From G963674955 sp963674955 (GTDB lineage: Bacteria; Desulfobacterota; Desulfovibrionia; Desulfovibrionales; Desulfovibrionaceae), in contig CAXXKR010000004.1 of NCBI GenBank assembly GCA_963674955.2, positions 1,302,001 to 1,366,000 of the forward strand: a stretch of DNA of 64,000 nucleotides, written 5' to 3'. The position numbers and the translations under genes were made by a program. This document shows positions 1 to 7,424 of the stretch, piece by piece (position 1 is the first letter of the stretch; every line of letters starts with the position of its first letter). Under the pieces are notes generated by a model that worked only from the letters and a program-made list of their open reading frames with translations, searched no databases and was not told where the DNA came from.

Positions 1-76
1 AATCGCGACGAGAGACGCCACGTTTCGCCAGCCTTTGTTCGGCTCCGTCTCTGCCATGACCCACAGAAAGCTTCAT
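1..76 (-). CDS. partial CDS, N-terminus only, unknown function
   Basis: A gene appears to start here on the minus strand and run off the left edge. A strong Shine-Dalgarno (GGAGGTG, minus strand, positions 87-81) lies 4 to 6 bases before an ATG at 76. A second ATG at 57 is in a different frame and gives a start MAETEPNKGWRNVASLVAI, whose GC-rich third positions and hydrophobic end look more protein-like, as in a membrane protein, but it has a poorer ribosome site. Too little is present to choose the frame or name the product. Confidence 0.4.
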   Translation of the reverse strand, partial: MKLSVGHGRDGAEQRLAKRGVSRRD

Positions 77-185
77 AGAACACCTCCGAATTAAATAAGG
101 GATCATACCATGACGCTGATACGTCTTTATTCCAACTCTCAACGTCCGACTCAATGTCAAACGAGAAAGAAACGTCCTTCTTCTA

Positions 186-210
186 TAACACGTTTTTCAA
201 AAAAGTGTTA
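186..210. promoter_or_regulatory. palindromic putative operator (TAACAC...GTGTTA)
   Basis: Outer arms TAACAC and GTGTTA are perfect inverted repeats, and the interior (T5 facing A-rich) is almost symmetrical, with only one mismatched pair over 25 bases. It lies about 110 bases upstream of the partial minus-strand gene. A dyad like this is typical of a dimeric repressor or activator site. No U tract follows on either strand, so a terminator is less likely. The binding protein is unknown. Confidence 0.4.
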
Positions 211-440
211 TTAATGCATCACCTTTGTAAATTTGATGTTACACTTGGTATCAACATTAATTACTGCTTCTTTTAACCACCTTTCAACATAAAAGCAACA
301 TCAAAAATGAAAAAAACAATCCTTACAACAGTATTGAGCCTTATTTCTATTTTGCCCCAATTCAAAAGACGCCAGTGCCTTTTTTTTCTCAAGTCATAGA
401 GCCGACTGCCGATGATATTGAATTTCATGACTCTCTGTCG

Positions 441-484
441 AAAAAAAACAAAAACCCTCCTGCCGACCTGGGCAGGAGGGTTTT
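441..484 (-). terminator. Rho-independent terminator of the radical SAM gene
   Basis: A perfect 14-bp stem (451-464 with 471-484, arm CCCTCCTGCC) closes a 6-base loop. On the minus strand it is followed by a long U tract (the A-rich run at 441-454). It sits 22 bases past the stop of the radical SAM gene. The plus-strand side also has four Ts, so it may work in both directions. Confidence 0.9.
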
Positions 485-506
485 GCAACAATCCGAAAAG
501 CCTTGT

Positions 507-1433
507 CTACGAGACTGTGCAGCTGCGGCAGATGGCCAGATTCTCGAAATTGCCCGCCTGGTATTCGCGGATCAGACGCAAAAAATGGTCGGAATTCCAA
601 ATCTCGCTGATGGACCTTTCACGCACGTTGCCCAAGACCACTGTACGCCGCCAGTCGTGACAGCAGAGAATCATGTCTCCATTATAAAGAACATAGGCCT
701 GCTTCAGAAAAAGGTCGCAATTGCGCCTGAGCCTGGGCTTTACCGTGCCGAGGTCGGAAAGATCCTTGCCGGAACGGTTGTCCATCTTGTGCACCTTGAA
801 CCGAACGTTCCTGTCACCCCAGTACTTCTTGGCGTACTCAATCTCCGGCTCCACGATGCTTGTCTTGAGCGTGGTGATGGTCAGTTTGGGCAGTTGGGCG
901 TTCCTGCGATCGCGTATCTCGATGAACTTGTCGATATTGCCGAGCACCCTGTCCAGGGAAAGACCCATGCTCTTATTATAGGTTTCCTCGCTGTAGCCCT
1001 GCACGCTGATCCAAAGGTGCCTGAGTCCGGCCTCCACCAGCCCCTCGCTCATTTCAGGAGTCAAGAGCGCGCCGTTGGAGTTGATCTTGGTCTTGGTGAT
1101 GAATTTCTTCTTCTTGTTGATGTAGGCGATGCGCTCGGGCATCTTCCTGTCCAGAAGGGGCTCGTTCATGAGATAGGGACTGATGCGCCCGATCAAGTGT
1201 TTGCCGCACTCGTCAACGATCTTTTTGAAAAGGTCGTCGTCCATGGCCCCTTGGGGCAGGCTTTTGTGGGTGTCTGTATAGCCGCAAAAAAGGCAACGCG
1301 CGTTGCAGCGGCTGTCGGTCTGTATCTGTATGGCCCTGGGAAACGAGGGTCTGGGAACTTCCCCGGTCTTTCGCCAATGCATGAATTTCTTTATAAATCC
1401 GTCGCCTTCCGGGGGCATGTAATACTTGGACAT
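507..1433 (-). CDS. radical SAM protein with SPASM-like C-terminus
   Basis: 308 residues. The radical SAM signature CNARCLFC gives the cluster-binding cysteines C43, C47 and C50, followed by GY, as in the SPASM/twitch group. The C-terminal third has further cysteines (NCDLF, ILCCHDW, ICRSC), expected of auxiliary Fe-S clusters, and the GNV..SI.EIW pattern common in SPASM enzymes. These enzymes use S-adenosylmethionine to start radical chemistry, often on peptides or small metabolites; the substrate here cannot be told. It starts at ATG 1433 after a GGAC ribosome site, is transcribed alone, and ends at a strong terminator. No precursor peptide gene is visible next to it. Confidence 0.85.
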   Translation of the reverse strand: MSKYYMPPEGDGFIKKFMHWRKTGEVPRPSFPRAIQIQTDSRCNARCLFCGYTDTHKSLPQGAMDDDLFKKIVDECGKHLIGRISPYLMNEPLLDRKMPERIAYINKKKKFITKTKINSNGALLTPEMSEGLVEAGLRHLWISVQGYSEETYNKSMGLSLDRVLGNIDKFIEIRDRRNAQLPKLTITTLKTSIVEPEIEYAKKYWGDRNVRFKVHKMDNRSGKDLSDLGTVKPRLRRNCDLFLKQAYVLYNGDMILCCHDWRRTVVLGNVRERSISEIWNSDHFLRLIREYQAGNFENLAICRSCTVS

Positions 1434-1455
1434 GTTTTCCGTCCTTAAATGGGGT

Positions 1456-1484
1456 TTGCGTTGTTCGGTTGGGGAACTTATAAA
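1456..1484 (+). promoter_or_regulatory. sigma-70-type promoter
   Basis: TTGCGT (1456-1461), a 17-base spacer and TATAAA (1479-1484) lie 62 bases before the thiamine-binding protein start, in the gap between two divergent genes. It would drive the two-gene unit at 1547-2444. Confidence 0.55.
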
Positions 1485-1546
1485 CTGTTGAAGAAAGCTG
1501 TCAACACCGGACAGCGACCGTCAAATCCAGACAAAAGGAGAATGAA

Positions 1547-1849
1547 ATGAGCGCAATCATGGAGATGTCGATCTTTCCCATGGACAAGGGAGTCAGCCTC
1601 AGCCCCTACGTGGCCAGGGCGGTTGACATCATCCGCAAGTCGGGTTTGGACCACGAATTCGGCCCCATGGGCACCTGCGTTGAAGGCGACATGAGCGACC
1701 TCATGGCCCTGGCCGGGCAATGCTTCAAGGACATGAAAAAAGACTGCGACCGGATATATCTCAACATAAAATTCGATTATCTGCACGGCGGTTCCGGCAG
1801 GCTCAAGGGCAAGGTCGAATCCGTGCGGGACAAACTCGAAAAATCATAA
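1547..1849 (+). CDS. MTH1187/YkoF-family thiamine-binding protein
   Basis: 100 residues, the usual size for this family (formerly DUF77). The N-terminal beta strand MEMSIFPMDKG and the central FGPMGTCVEGD loop match the family, whose members form ferredoxin-like-fold tetramers that bind thiamine or a related molecule. The start is set by an AAAGGAG ribosome site. It is followed 19 bases later by a flavin reductase gene, so the two are probably co-transcribed from the promoter at 1456. What the protein does physiologically is not clear from sequence. Confidence 0.85.
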   Translation: MSAIMEMSIFPMDKGVSLSPYVARAVDIIRKSGLDHEFGPMGTCVEGDMSDLMALAGQCFKDMKKDCDRIYLNIKFDYLHGGSGRLKGKVESVRDKLEKS

Positions 1850-1868
1850 ACGCAAACGGAGAAAGGCA

Positions 1869-2444
1869 ATGAACATCGTAAATCTGCTGGGCAGCCCAAG
1901 GCCCAAAAGCAACAGCGCGGCCATGGCCGGGATGTTCTGCGACGCGGCGACTCAACTAGGCGGCCGGGTGGAGACATACAACCTCAACTCCATGAGCTTC
2001 CGGGGCTGCCAGGGCTGTGAAACCTGCAAGAAAGAAATGGACAAATGCGTGCTGAAAGACGATCTGGCCCCGGTCTTGGAGGCTGTTCGCCAGTGCGATG
2101 TGCTGGTCATGAGCACCCCGGTCTATTACGGCGACGTGTCCAGCCAGCTCAAGGCCTTCATCGACAGGACTTTCTCCTATCTGGTGCCGGAATACTGGGC
2201 CACGGACGACAAGTCCCGCCTGACACCGGGCAAGACCCTGGTCTTCATCGTCTCGCAGGGACACGTGCGGGAAGACCTGAACGCCGACATCTATCCGAAA
2301 TACAGCATGTTCTTCAACTGGCTGGGTTTCACCAAGAGCCATTTGATCCGTGCCTGCGGAGTATATTTCCAGGGGGACATCGACGGGCGGCGGGACATCA
2401 TGGAATTGGCCGATGAAACCGCGAAAAAGGTCATGCAGGAATAG
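1869..2444 (+). CDS. flavodoxin-fold NAD(P)H-dependent oxidoreductase
   Basis: 191 residues. The start MNIVNLLGSPRPKSNS is the FMN phosphate-binding loop of the NADPH-dependent FMN reductase/iron-sulfur flavoprotein family, and STPVYYGDVSSQLKAFIDR is the second flavin-binding region. Four cysteines in CQGCETCKKEMDKC resemble the compact motif that holds a 4Fe-4S cluster in archaeal iron-sulfur flavoproteins, although simple reductases can carry a similar cysteine set. It probably transfers electrons from a reduced carrier to FMN in the cytoplasm. Co-transcribed with the thiamine-binding protein. Confidence 0.85.
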   Translation: MNIVNLLGSPRPKSNSAAMAGMFCDAATQLGGRVETYNLNSMSFRGCQGCETCKKEMDKCVLKDDLAPVLEAVRQCDVLVMSTPVYYGDVSSQLKAFIDRTFSYLVPEYWATDDKSRLTPGKTLVFIVSQGHVREDLNADIYPKYSMFFNWLGFTKSHLIRACGVYFQGDIDGRRDIMELADETAKKVMQE

Positions 2445-2474
2445 CCGCCACGCATCAAGTTCACGCCATAACGG

Positions 2475-3221
2475 CTAGTCCAGGGCCACCAGCTCCAGGT
2501 CGCCCCACACGGCCAGCTTGTCGTTGAACTGGGCAAATACGCCTTCAAGGCCGAAGGCCGACAGCTTGCGCGCCTCTGCCAGGACACGGTCCAGGTCGGA
2601 CGGTTCCTGGAGCAGGTTGGCCAGGGCCGTGGCTGCGGCATCGGCAAAGGCCGCGTCCCGCGCCCGGACGGTGACCAAGTCGCCCTGCCCCAGACTCAGG
2701 GAATGGCCAATCCTGCCCGAAGAGGAACAAAGGGCAGTGGGGAATTCCGCTGCACCAAGGCTTATGCCCAGGCTGGAGCCCGACTCCGGGTCGGACAAAA
2801 GGGCAACGGTCCTTTCCCTGGTCGAACGCAGATAAAGGTCTCCGCCGTTTTCCACCAGAATATTCGGGCTGCGAGGGGCAAAGCGGTCGCCGACGGCCTG
2901 GGCTATCGCACCGGCCACGGCGGCCATGGGCCCCACACCGCACGCCTTTCCGGCCCTGGCCATGATTCGCACTATCTCAGGGGCCGAATCAGCCACCTCC
3001 ACAGGCAAAAGGCTCTTCCCGAAGGCCGGGTCTATGAGAATGCGGCTCTTGATCTCGCCGCGCACGGCGTGCAGGAAATCCGAGACCTCGCGGCTCAGGT
3101 CCGCCTGGGCCACGATATAGAGGTCCGTCTCCTCCACCGCGGCCTGGAAAGACACTTCCCCGCGCCCCCGGCCGACAGTGCGGCGGTACGACCGGTCGGG
3201 AGAAAGATGTTCACCGGCCAT
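2475..3221 (-). CDS. UPF0280 family protein
   Basis: 248 residues from the ATG at 3221, two bases beyond the stop of the upstream LUD gene. A longer frame reaching 3329 exists but would lie inside that gene, so the coupled start is preferred. Family features are YRRTVGRG near the start, GVGPMAAVAGAIAQ in the middle, and LVENGGDLYL, which resembles the flavin-transferase ApbE fold. The family is found in methanogens and sulfate reducers and its role is unknown. Its tight linkage to a LUD-domain protein suggests a shared redox function, which is only inference. Confidence 0.85.
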   Translation of the reverse strand: MAGEHLSPDRSYRRTVGRGRGEVSFQAAVEETDLYIVAQADLSREVSDFLHAVRGEIKSRILIDPAFGKSLLPVEVADSAPEIVRIMARAGKACGVGPMAAVAGAIAQAVGDRFAPRSPNILVENGGDLYLRSTRERTVALLSDPESGSSLGISLGAAEFPTALCSSSGRIGHSLSLGQGDLVTVRARDAAFADAAATALANLLQEPSDLDRVLAEARKLSAFGLEGVFAQFNDKLAVWGDLELVALD

Positions 3222-3223
3222 AG

Positions 3224-3877
3224 TCAAAAACCCAGATCCGCGTTGATGAGCACGATCTTGATGCGCCCTGCGGGAAATGATTTCTCGGTAATCGTCCAGA
3301 CGTTGCAAATCCGGTCCGGGCTGCTGCAATCAGCGCAACGGCCGGTCTTGGCGCAAGGGGTTTTCTTGTCCAGACGCATGGCGTTCACAGGCGCCGCGTA
3401 TTCCTTGATGCGCAGCATGGCCTGATCGATGTCCGGGACTATCTTGTTCCGCCCGATGAGCAGGAGCACATGGCGCGGGCCATAGGTTATGGCCCCGGCG
3501 CGGTTGCCGATCATGTCCAGGTTCACCAGCATCCCGTCCTCGGTGACGGCGTTGGTCCCGGTAATGAAAAGATCCACCAGCAGGGCGCGGCGGCGCAACT
3601 CGTCCTTCTCCTTTGGGGAGGATTTCTTGTCCCAGGTGTCGAGCACCTCGAGACCCTCGCGTTCCTTCAGGACGGAGTAAAGGCCGGAATCGCTCACGGT
3701 CATGGAGCCGCCAAAGGATATTGAGGAGGGGTTGAGAGAGGGTATCAATTCATTCAGTACAAAATTGGCGGCGTCTTTGCCGTTTTGGGCCAGATGAACC
3801 TCGAATCCGTTTTTTTCAAGACTCACCTTGAGTTCCTCGATTCTTATGGTCCAGAATTCCTTAACGGGATTTTTCAT
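3224..3877 (-). CDS. LUD-domain (LutC/YkgG-like) lactate utilization protein
   Basis: 217 residues covering the LUD domain (DUF162). Typical stretches are FGGSMTVSDSG, DLFITGTNAVTEDG and GNRAGAITYGP, followed by a short cysteine-rich tail (PCAKTGRCADC, ICNVW). Related subunits belong to the LutABC iron-sulfur lactate dehydrogenase, but no LutA or LutB lies next to it, so a direct lactate role is not shown. The ribosome site GGAGCAGG fixes the ATG at 3877. It is the first gene of a two-gene unit with UPF0280 and is transcribed away from rpmH. Confidence 0.85.
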   Translation of the reverse strand: MKNPVKEFWTIRIEELKVSLEKNGFEVHLAQNGKDAANFVLNELIPSLNPSSISFGGSMTVSDSGLYSVLKEREGLEVLDTWDKKSSPKEKDELRRRALLVDLFITGTNAVTEDGMLVNLDMIGNRAGAITYGPRHVLLLIGRNKIVPDIDQAMLRIKEYAAPVNAMRLDKKTPCAKTGRCADCSSPDRICNVWTITEKSFPAGRIKIVLINADLGF

Positions 3878-3987
3878 TTCCTGCTCCTTTTTCGGTTTAC
3901 AGGAATACCAGAAAACAATAAAAATAAAAGAGTCGAGGCCGGAGGCGAAACGGCTGAAAATAAAATTCGAATAATGGCGGCAAAGGC

Positions 3988-4016
3988 TTGACTGCCATAC
4001 CTCTTCCGACTATGTT
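3988..4016 (+). promoter_or_regulatory. sigma-70-type promoter of rpmH block
   Basis: TTGACT (3988-3993), 17-base spacer, TATGTT (4011-4016), about 50 bases before the rpmH start. It is well placed to drive rpmH, rnpA, yidD and yidC. Confidence 0.7.
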
Positions 4017-4066
4017 GCCATGTTTCACGCATCAATAATTACGAATTCAATCCTAGGAGAAGATAT

Positions 4067-4201
4067 ATGAAAAGAACTTACCAGCCCAGCAAGATCAGAA
4101 GAAAGAGGACTCACGGTTTTCTGGTACGCTCCCGCACCAAAAGCGGAAGAGCGGTGCTTCGCCGCCGCCGTGCCAAGGGACGCAAGAGATTAAGCGTTTA
4201 A
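4067..4201 (+). CDS. rpmH: 50S ribosomal protein L34
   Basis: 44 residues, beginning MKRTYQPSKIRRKRTHGF and ending in a run of Arg and Lys (RRRRAKGRKRLSV), the universal L34 pattern. It is a small, very basic component of the large ribosomal subunit. An AGGAGA ribosome site sits 6 bases before the ATG. It opens the conserved rpmH-rnpA-yidD-yidC-jag-mnmE block, and its 3' end overlaps the likely start of rnpA in another frame. Confidence 0.97.
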   Translation: MKRTYQPSKIRRKRTHGFLVRSRTKSGRAVLRRRRAKGRKRLSV

Positions 4202-4545
4202 CCTGGCCCAGGGAGCGCCGCCTGCTCAAAAGTCCCCAATTCGCCGCCTGCTTCGAACAGGGTGAAAAATATTTCAGCAAGAATTTTGTTTTGTTCGTTC
4301 TCAGGCGGGACGACAGGCCCGATGGATTCCGGATGGGCCTGACAGTAAACAGAAAAATGGGGCCGGCGGTTGTCCGCAACCGCATAAAGCGTGTAGTACG
4401 CGATTTTTTCAGGCGACACCAAGAAGAGATCCTTCTGCCGCTGGACATTGTCGTGGTCCCGAAACGATCCCTGGACCCAAAGCGGCTGACTCTTTCCCAG
4501 GCCACAAACGAATTCGCGCCCCTGCTCTCCGCCGCCCAAAGGTAG
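4189..4545 (+). CDS. rnpA: ribonuclease P protein component, non-canonical start
   Basis: About 118 residues if started at 4189. The RNase P protein pattern is clear: RERRLLKSPQF near the start, FVLFVLRR, MGLTVNRKMGPAVVRNRIKR (the RNR helix that contacts the catalytic RNA), and a final LDIVVVPKRS. It processes the 5' ends of tRNA precursors together with the RNA subunit. The frame is open from 4057 but has no ATG, GTG or TTG until a TTG at 4291, which would remove conserved N-terminal residues. Better candidates are ATT 4189 (AAGGGA 8 bases upstream, overlapping rpmH by 13 bases) or CTG 4222 (AGGGAG 6 bases upstream, giving about 107 residues). The exact start is uncertain. Confidence 0.85.
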   Translation: MKRLTWPRERRLLKSPQFAACFEQGEKYFSKNFVLFVLRRDDRPDGFRMGLTVNRKMGPAVVRNRIKRVVRDFFRRHQEEILLPLDIVVVPKRSLDPKRLTLSQATNEFAPLLSAAQR

Positions 4546-4579
4546 CGGGCAGACGGGTCAGCTTATTGTGAGGAAAATG

Positions 4580-4825
4580 ATGCGCTCTTTTGCACTGGCG
4601 CTCATTTGGTTCTACCAGAATTGCATATCCCCCCTGTTTCCGGGCTGTTGCAGGTACAGACCCACCTGCTCGGAATATGCCAAGGAGGCCGTGACTCTTC
4701 ACGGCGCCTTCAGGGGTTCCCTTATGGCGCTTTGGCGTCTGTTGCGTTGCCATCCTTTCTGCAGCGGCGGCTACGACCCCGTTCCCGAACCCTGCCAAAA
4801 CCGCAAAGAACTTAAAGCGAGATGA
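4580..4825 (+). CDS. yidD: membrane protein insertion efficiency factor YidD
   Basis: 81 residues from ATG 4580, five bases after a TGAGGA ribosome site; ATG 4577 and GTG 4568 are alternatives. The N-terminal amphipathic segment ALIWFYQNCISPL is followed by the conserved CRYRPTCSEYA and LLRCHPF..GGYDPVP stretches. YidD is a small peripheral inner-membrane protein that helps YidC insert proteins. Its last codon overlaps the yidC start region (ATGA), so translation is probably coupled. Confidence 0.93.
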   Translation: MRSFALALIWFYQNCISPLFPGCCRYRPTCSEYAKEAVTLHGAFRGSLMALWRLLRCHPFCSGGYDPVPEPCQNRKELKAR

Positions 4826-6429
4826 TTTCCATGGAAAACAAAAACATGATCATTGCCCTTGTCCTGTCCTTTGCCGTCCTTTTCGGATGGCAATACCTTT
4901 TCCCCACTCCCAAACAGGAGACAACGGCAAAAACGCCCGAACAGCAGGTCGAGATGAACGTGGACGCCACCACGCTTACTCCCGAACCCAAGGTTCCGGC
5001 AATTCCGCAATTCATCCCGGACACTGCGCGCCAGGTGACCGTGGAAACCCCTCTCTACACCGCGGTGCTCAATTCCCAGGGCGGCATTCTGGAAAGCTTC
5101 GTGCTCAAGGAATACAGACAGACCATCGAACCTGATTCCGCCAACGTCGACCTGATCGGCGAAAAAGCCCGGCACCTTGCCCCCCTGGGCATCATTCTCA
5201 ACGGCTCGCCCACGTGGTCCAAGGGCGAATGGGCCTTTGACGGCTCGGACGCATCCCTGTCGGCCCAGGAGTCGAAGACTTTGATATTTCGCGGCAAGCT
5301 GGGCAATTTCCAGCTCGAACGCCGCATCGCCTTTTCCGGCGACAGCTACCTGATCAAGGAAGAGGTCAAGGTCCTGAACGGCGGAGACGCGAGCCTCGGC
5401 TGGCTGGCCTTCACCGCCGCCACCGAAAGCATGTCCGCAGCGGACAACCGCTACAACCTGACGAAGATTTCCTACCTCGGACCCGAAGGGCTGGAAGAGG
5501 AGGATAGCAAGGACGACCTGGTGGAAACCGGGCTGGATATATCCTCCAAGTTGAACTGGGGCGCCATCAGCAGCAACTACTTCATGTTCGCCCTGCTGCC
5601 CCAGGCCTCGGAATCGACCATGAAGGGCAAGGTCCAGGACGACATCTTCCGCGTTGTCATGGGCGAGCCCACCTCCTTTGATCCGGGCCAGGAAAAGACC
5701 CTTGGCTGCTCCTACTACATCGGCCCGCTGGTCCTGGCGCAACTGGACAAGGCTCCGGCCAATCTTTCAGCGGCCATCGATTTCGGCTGGTTCGACATCC
5801 TGGCCAAGCCTCTGCTCTGGGTGCTCAATTTCTGCTACAAGTACGTCGGCAACTACGGAACGGCCATCATCATCCTGACCATCCTCATCAAGCTGCTCTT
5901 CTGGCCCCTTTCCCAGAAAAGCTACAAGTCCATGGCCCAGATGAAGAAGCTCCAGCCCATGATTGCCAAACTCAAGGAGAAATACGGGGACGACAAGCAG
6001 AAGCTGAACCAGGAAACCATGGCCCTCTACAAGACCTACAAGGTCAATCCGGCCGGCGGCTGCCTGCCCATGGTCATCCAGATTCCCGTATTCTTCGGCC
6101 TGTACAAGGCCCTGCTGGAAGGAATCGAACTCAGGCACGCCCCCTTCATCAGCCACCTGCCCTTCACGGACATGGTCTGGCTCGCCGATCTCTCGGCCAA
6201 GGACCCCTTCTACATCACCCCGTTGGTCATGGGCGCCACCATGTTCCTGCAACAGAAGATGTCACCCACCGCAGGCGACCCGACACAGGCAAAAATCATG
6301 CTGCTCATGCCCGTGGTCTTCACCTTCCTGTTCCTGAACTTCCCGGCCGGACTCGTGGTCTACTGGCTGGTGAACAACGTCCTCTCCATTGCCCAGCAGT
6401 GGATGATGATGAAGGAAAAGAAGGCCTAG
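4822..6429 (+). CDS. yidC: membrane protein insertase YidC (Oxa1/Alb3 family)
   Basis: 535 residues, typical of Gram-negative YidC. A first membrane segment near residues 9-24 (MIIALVLSFAVLFGWQYLF) is followed by a large periplasmic domain to about residue 325, then the conserved insertase core with five membrane segments. Core motifs include WPLSQKSYKSMAQMKKLQP and NPAGGCLPMVIQIPVFFGLY. It inserts and folds inner-membrane proteins alone or with SecYEG. The ATG at 4831 (MENKNMII) is as likely a start as 4822, which overlaps the yidD stop. It sits between yidD and jag as in most bacteria. Confidence 0.96.
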   Translation: MISMENKNMIIALVLSFAVLFGWQYLFPTPKQETTAKTPEQQVEMNVDATTLTPEPKVPAIPQFIPDTARQVTVETPLYTAVLNSQGGILESFVLKEYRQTIEPDSANVDLIGEKARHLAPLGIILNGSPTWSKGEWAFDGSDASLSAQESKTLIFRGKLGNFQLERRIAFSGDSYLIKEEVKVLNGGDASLGWLAFTAATESMSAADNRYNLTKISYLGPEGLEEEDSKDDLVETGLDISSKLNWGAISSNYFMFALLPQASESTMKGKVQDDIFRVVMGEPTSFDPGQEKTLGCSYYIGPLVLAQLDKAPANLSAAIDFGWFDILAKPLLWVLNFCYKYVGNYGTAIIILTILIKLLFWPLSQKSYKSMAQMKKLQPMIAKLKEKYGDDKQKLNQETMALYKTYKVNPAGGCLPMVIQIPVFFGLYKALLEGIELRHAPFISHLPFTDMVWLADLSAKDPFYITPLVMGATMFLQQKMSPTAGDPTQAKIMLLMPVVFTFLFLNFPAGLVVYWLVNNVLSIAQQWMMMKEKKA

Positions 6430-6473
6430 AACAAAGGCAACCGGGCCACAGATAGAAAATAAGGATATTATCG

Positions 6474-7331
6474 ATGAGCGAATTCAAGGAATTCCACGGA
6501 AAAGATATGGATGAGGCCATAGAGGCCGCATGCGACTACTACAATCTGAATCGTGACAAGCTGGAAATAGAAATAATACGGGGCGGCTCGGCCGGAATCT
6601 TCGGTTTGGTCGGCGTGAAAAAAGCGACCATAAAGGCCCGCCCCCGGGGCAACATGTCCCAGCCTGAACAGGATGGCGACTCCAAGCCGGAAAGGAAGGC
6701 CGCGAACCGCAGGCCGCGCCCGGCAAAAAAGGAACGCGAACACCAGCAGCCCAAAAGACGCCAGGCCGAAGACCGGATTGACGAGCGGATCGAGGAACAA
6801 ATCGAAGGCCAGGAGCAGGACGCCCTGCCTGATCCGGAAATGGCCAAGCTCGACCCGGACCAACTGACCGCGACGGTGCAGGAAGTCATGGAGCGCCTTC
6901 TGGCGCCCATAGTCCCGGAGCCAAGAATCAAAGTCACCCTGAACCCCGAACGGGTCAACGTATTCATCGACGACGACGAATATTCAGGCCTGATAATCGG
7001 ACGCGAGGGACAAACCCTGGCTTCCCTGCAATATCTGGCCAACCGGCTGGTTTCCAGGAAGATGCAGGCCTCGGTGCGCGTGCAGATCGACACGGGCGAC
7101 TACCGGGAAAGGCAGGACGAGAAGCTCAGGCAACTGGCCAACCATCTGGCGGACAAGGCCGAAGACACCGGAAGAACCCAGAGCACCAAACCCATGAGTT
7201 CATACCACCGGCGAATCGTGCACCTGGCCCTGCAAAACGACGGTGGGGTCTTCACACGCAGCAAGGGCGACGGCCCCTTGAAGCGCGTGCTCATCGTACC
7301 GAAACGCAAGATGGCCAACGGTCGCCGCTAG
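6474..7331 (+). CDS. jag: RNA-binding protein Jag/KhpB (Jag-N, KH, R3H)
   Basis: 285 residues. Residues 1-50 form the Jag-N domain (EFHGKDMDEAIEAAC...GSAGIFGLVGVKKA). A long charged linker to about residue 125 is rich in Arg, Lys and Glu. A KH domain follows with LIIGREGQTLASLQYLANRL (about 170-190), and an R3H domain at the end has SYHRRIVH. The protein binds RNA and in Firmicutes acts with KhpA in envelope control; here it lies between yidC and mnmE as usual. The linker is longer and more charged than in many homologues. Confidence 0.93.
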   Translation: MSEFKEFHGKDMDEAIEAACDYYNLNRDKLEIEIIRGGSAGIFGLVGVKKATIKARPRGNMSQPEQDGDSKPERKAANRRPRPAKKEREHQQPKRRQAEDRIDERIEEQIEGQEQDALPDPEMAKLDPDQLTATVQEVMERLLAPIVPEPRIKVTLNPERVNVFIDDDEYSGLIIGREGQTLASLQYLANRLVSRKMQASVRVQIDTGDYRERQDEKLRQLANHLADKAEDTGRTQSTKPMSSYHRRIVHLALQNDGGVFTRSKGDGPLKRVLIVPKRKMANGRR

Positions 7332-7424
7332 TTTTTCAGCCGCAGGGGATATCAATTCCGCAACCGAGGTCGGCCCTTCCGGCTTCGCTTGCGGAAACAA
7401 CATTATTATAGGGGGGCCTTGCCC

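Larger units (their letters stand above)
77..506. other. AT-rich intergenic regulatory region
   Basis: About 430 bases without a supported gene. It is far more AT-rich than its surroundings. It holds the ribosome site and probably the promoter of the partial left-edge gene, a 25-base palindrome at 186-210, and the bidirectional-looking terminator of the radical SAM gene at 441-484. The short open frames in it have no ribosome sites and look spurious. Confidence 0.6.

Noticed and set aside
375..1448. Long plus-strand open frame (357 codons) across the radical SAM gene
   Set aside because: It is antisense to a clear radical SAM protein with CX3CX2C, has no ribosome site, and its residues resemble no family. 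GC-rich genes commonly give such shadow frames.
3222..3329. Longer start for the UPF0280 gene
   Set aside because: The extra 36 codons lie within the LUD gene; the ATG two bases past the LUD stop fits coupled translation.
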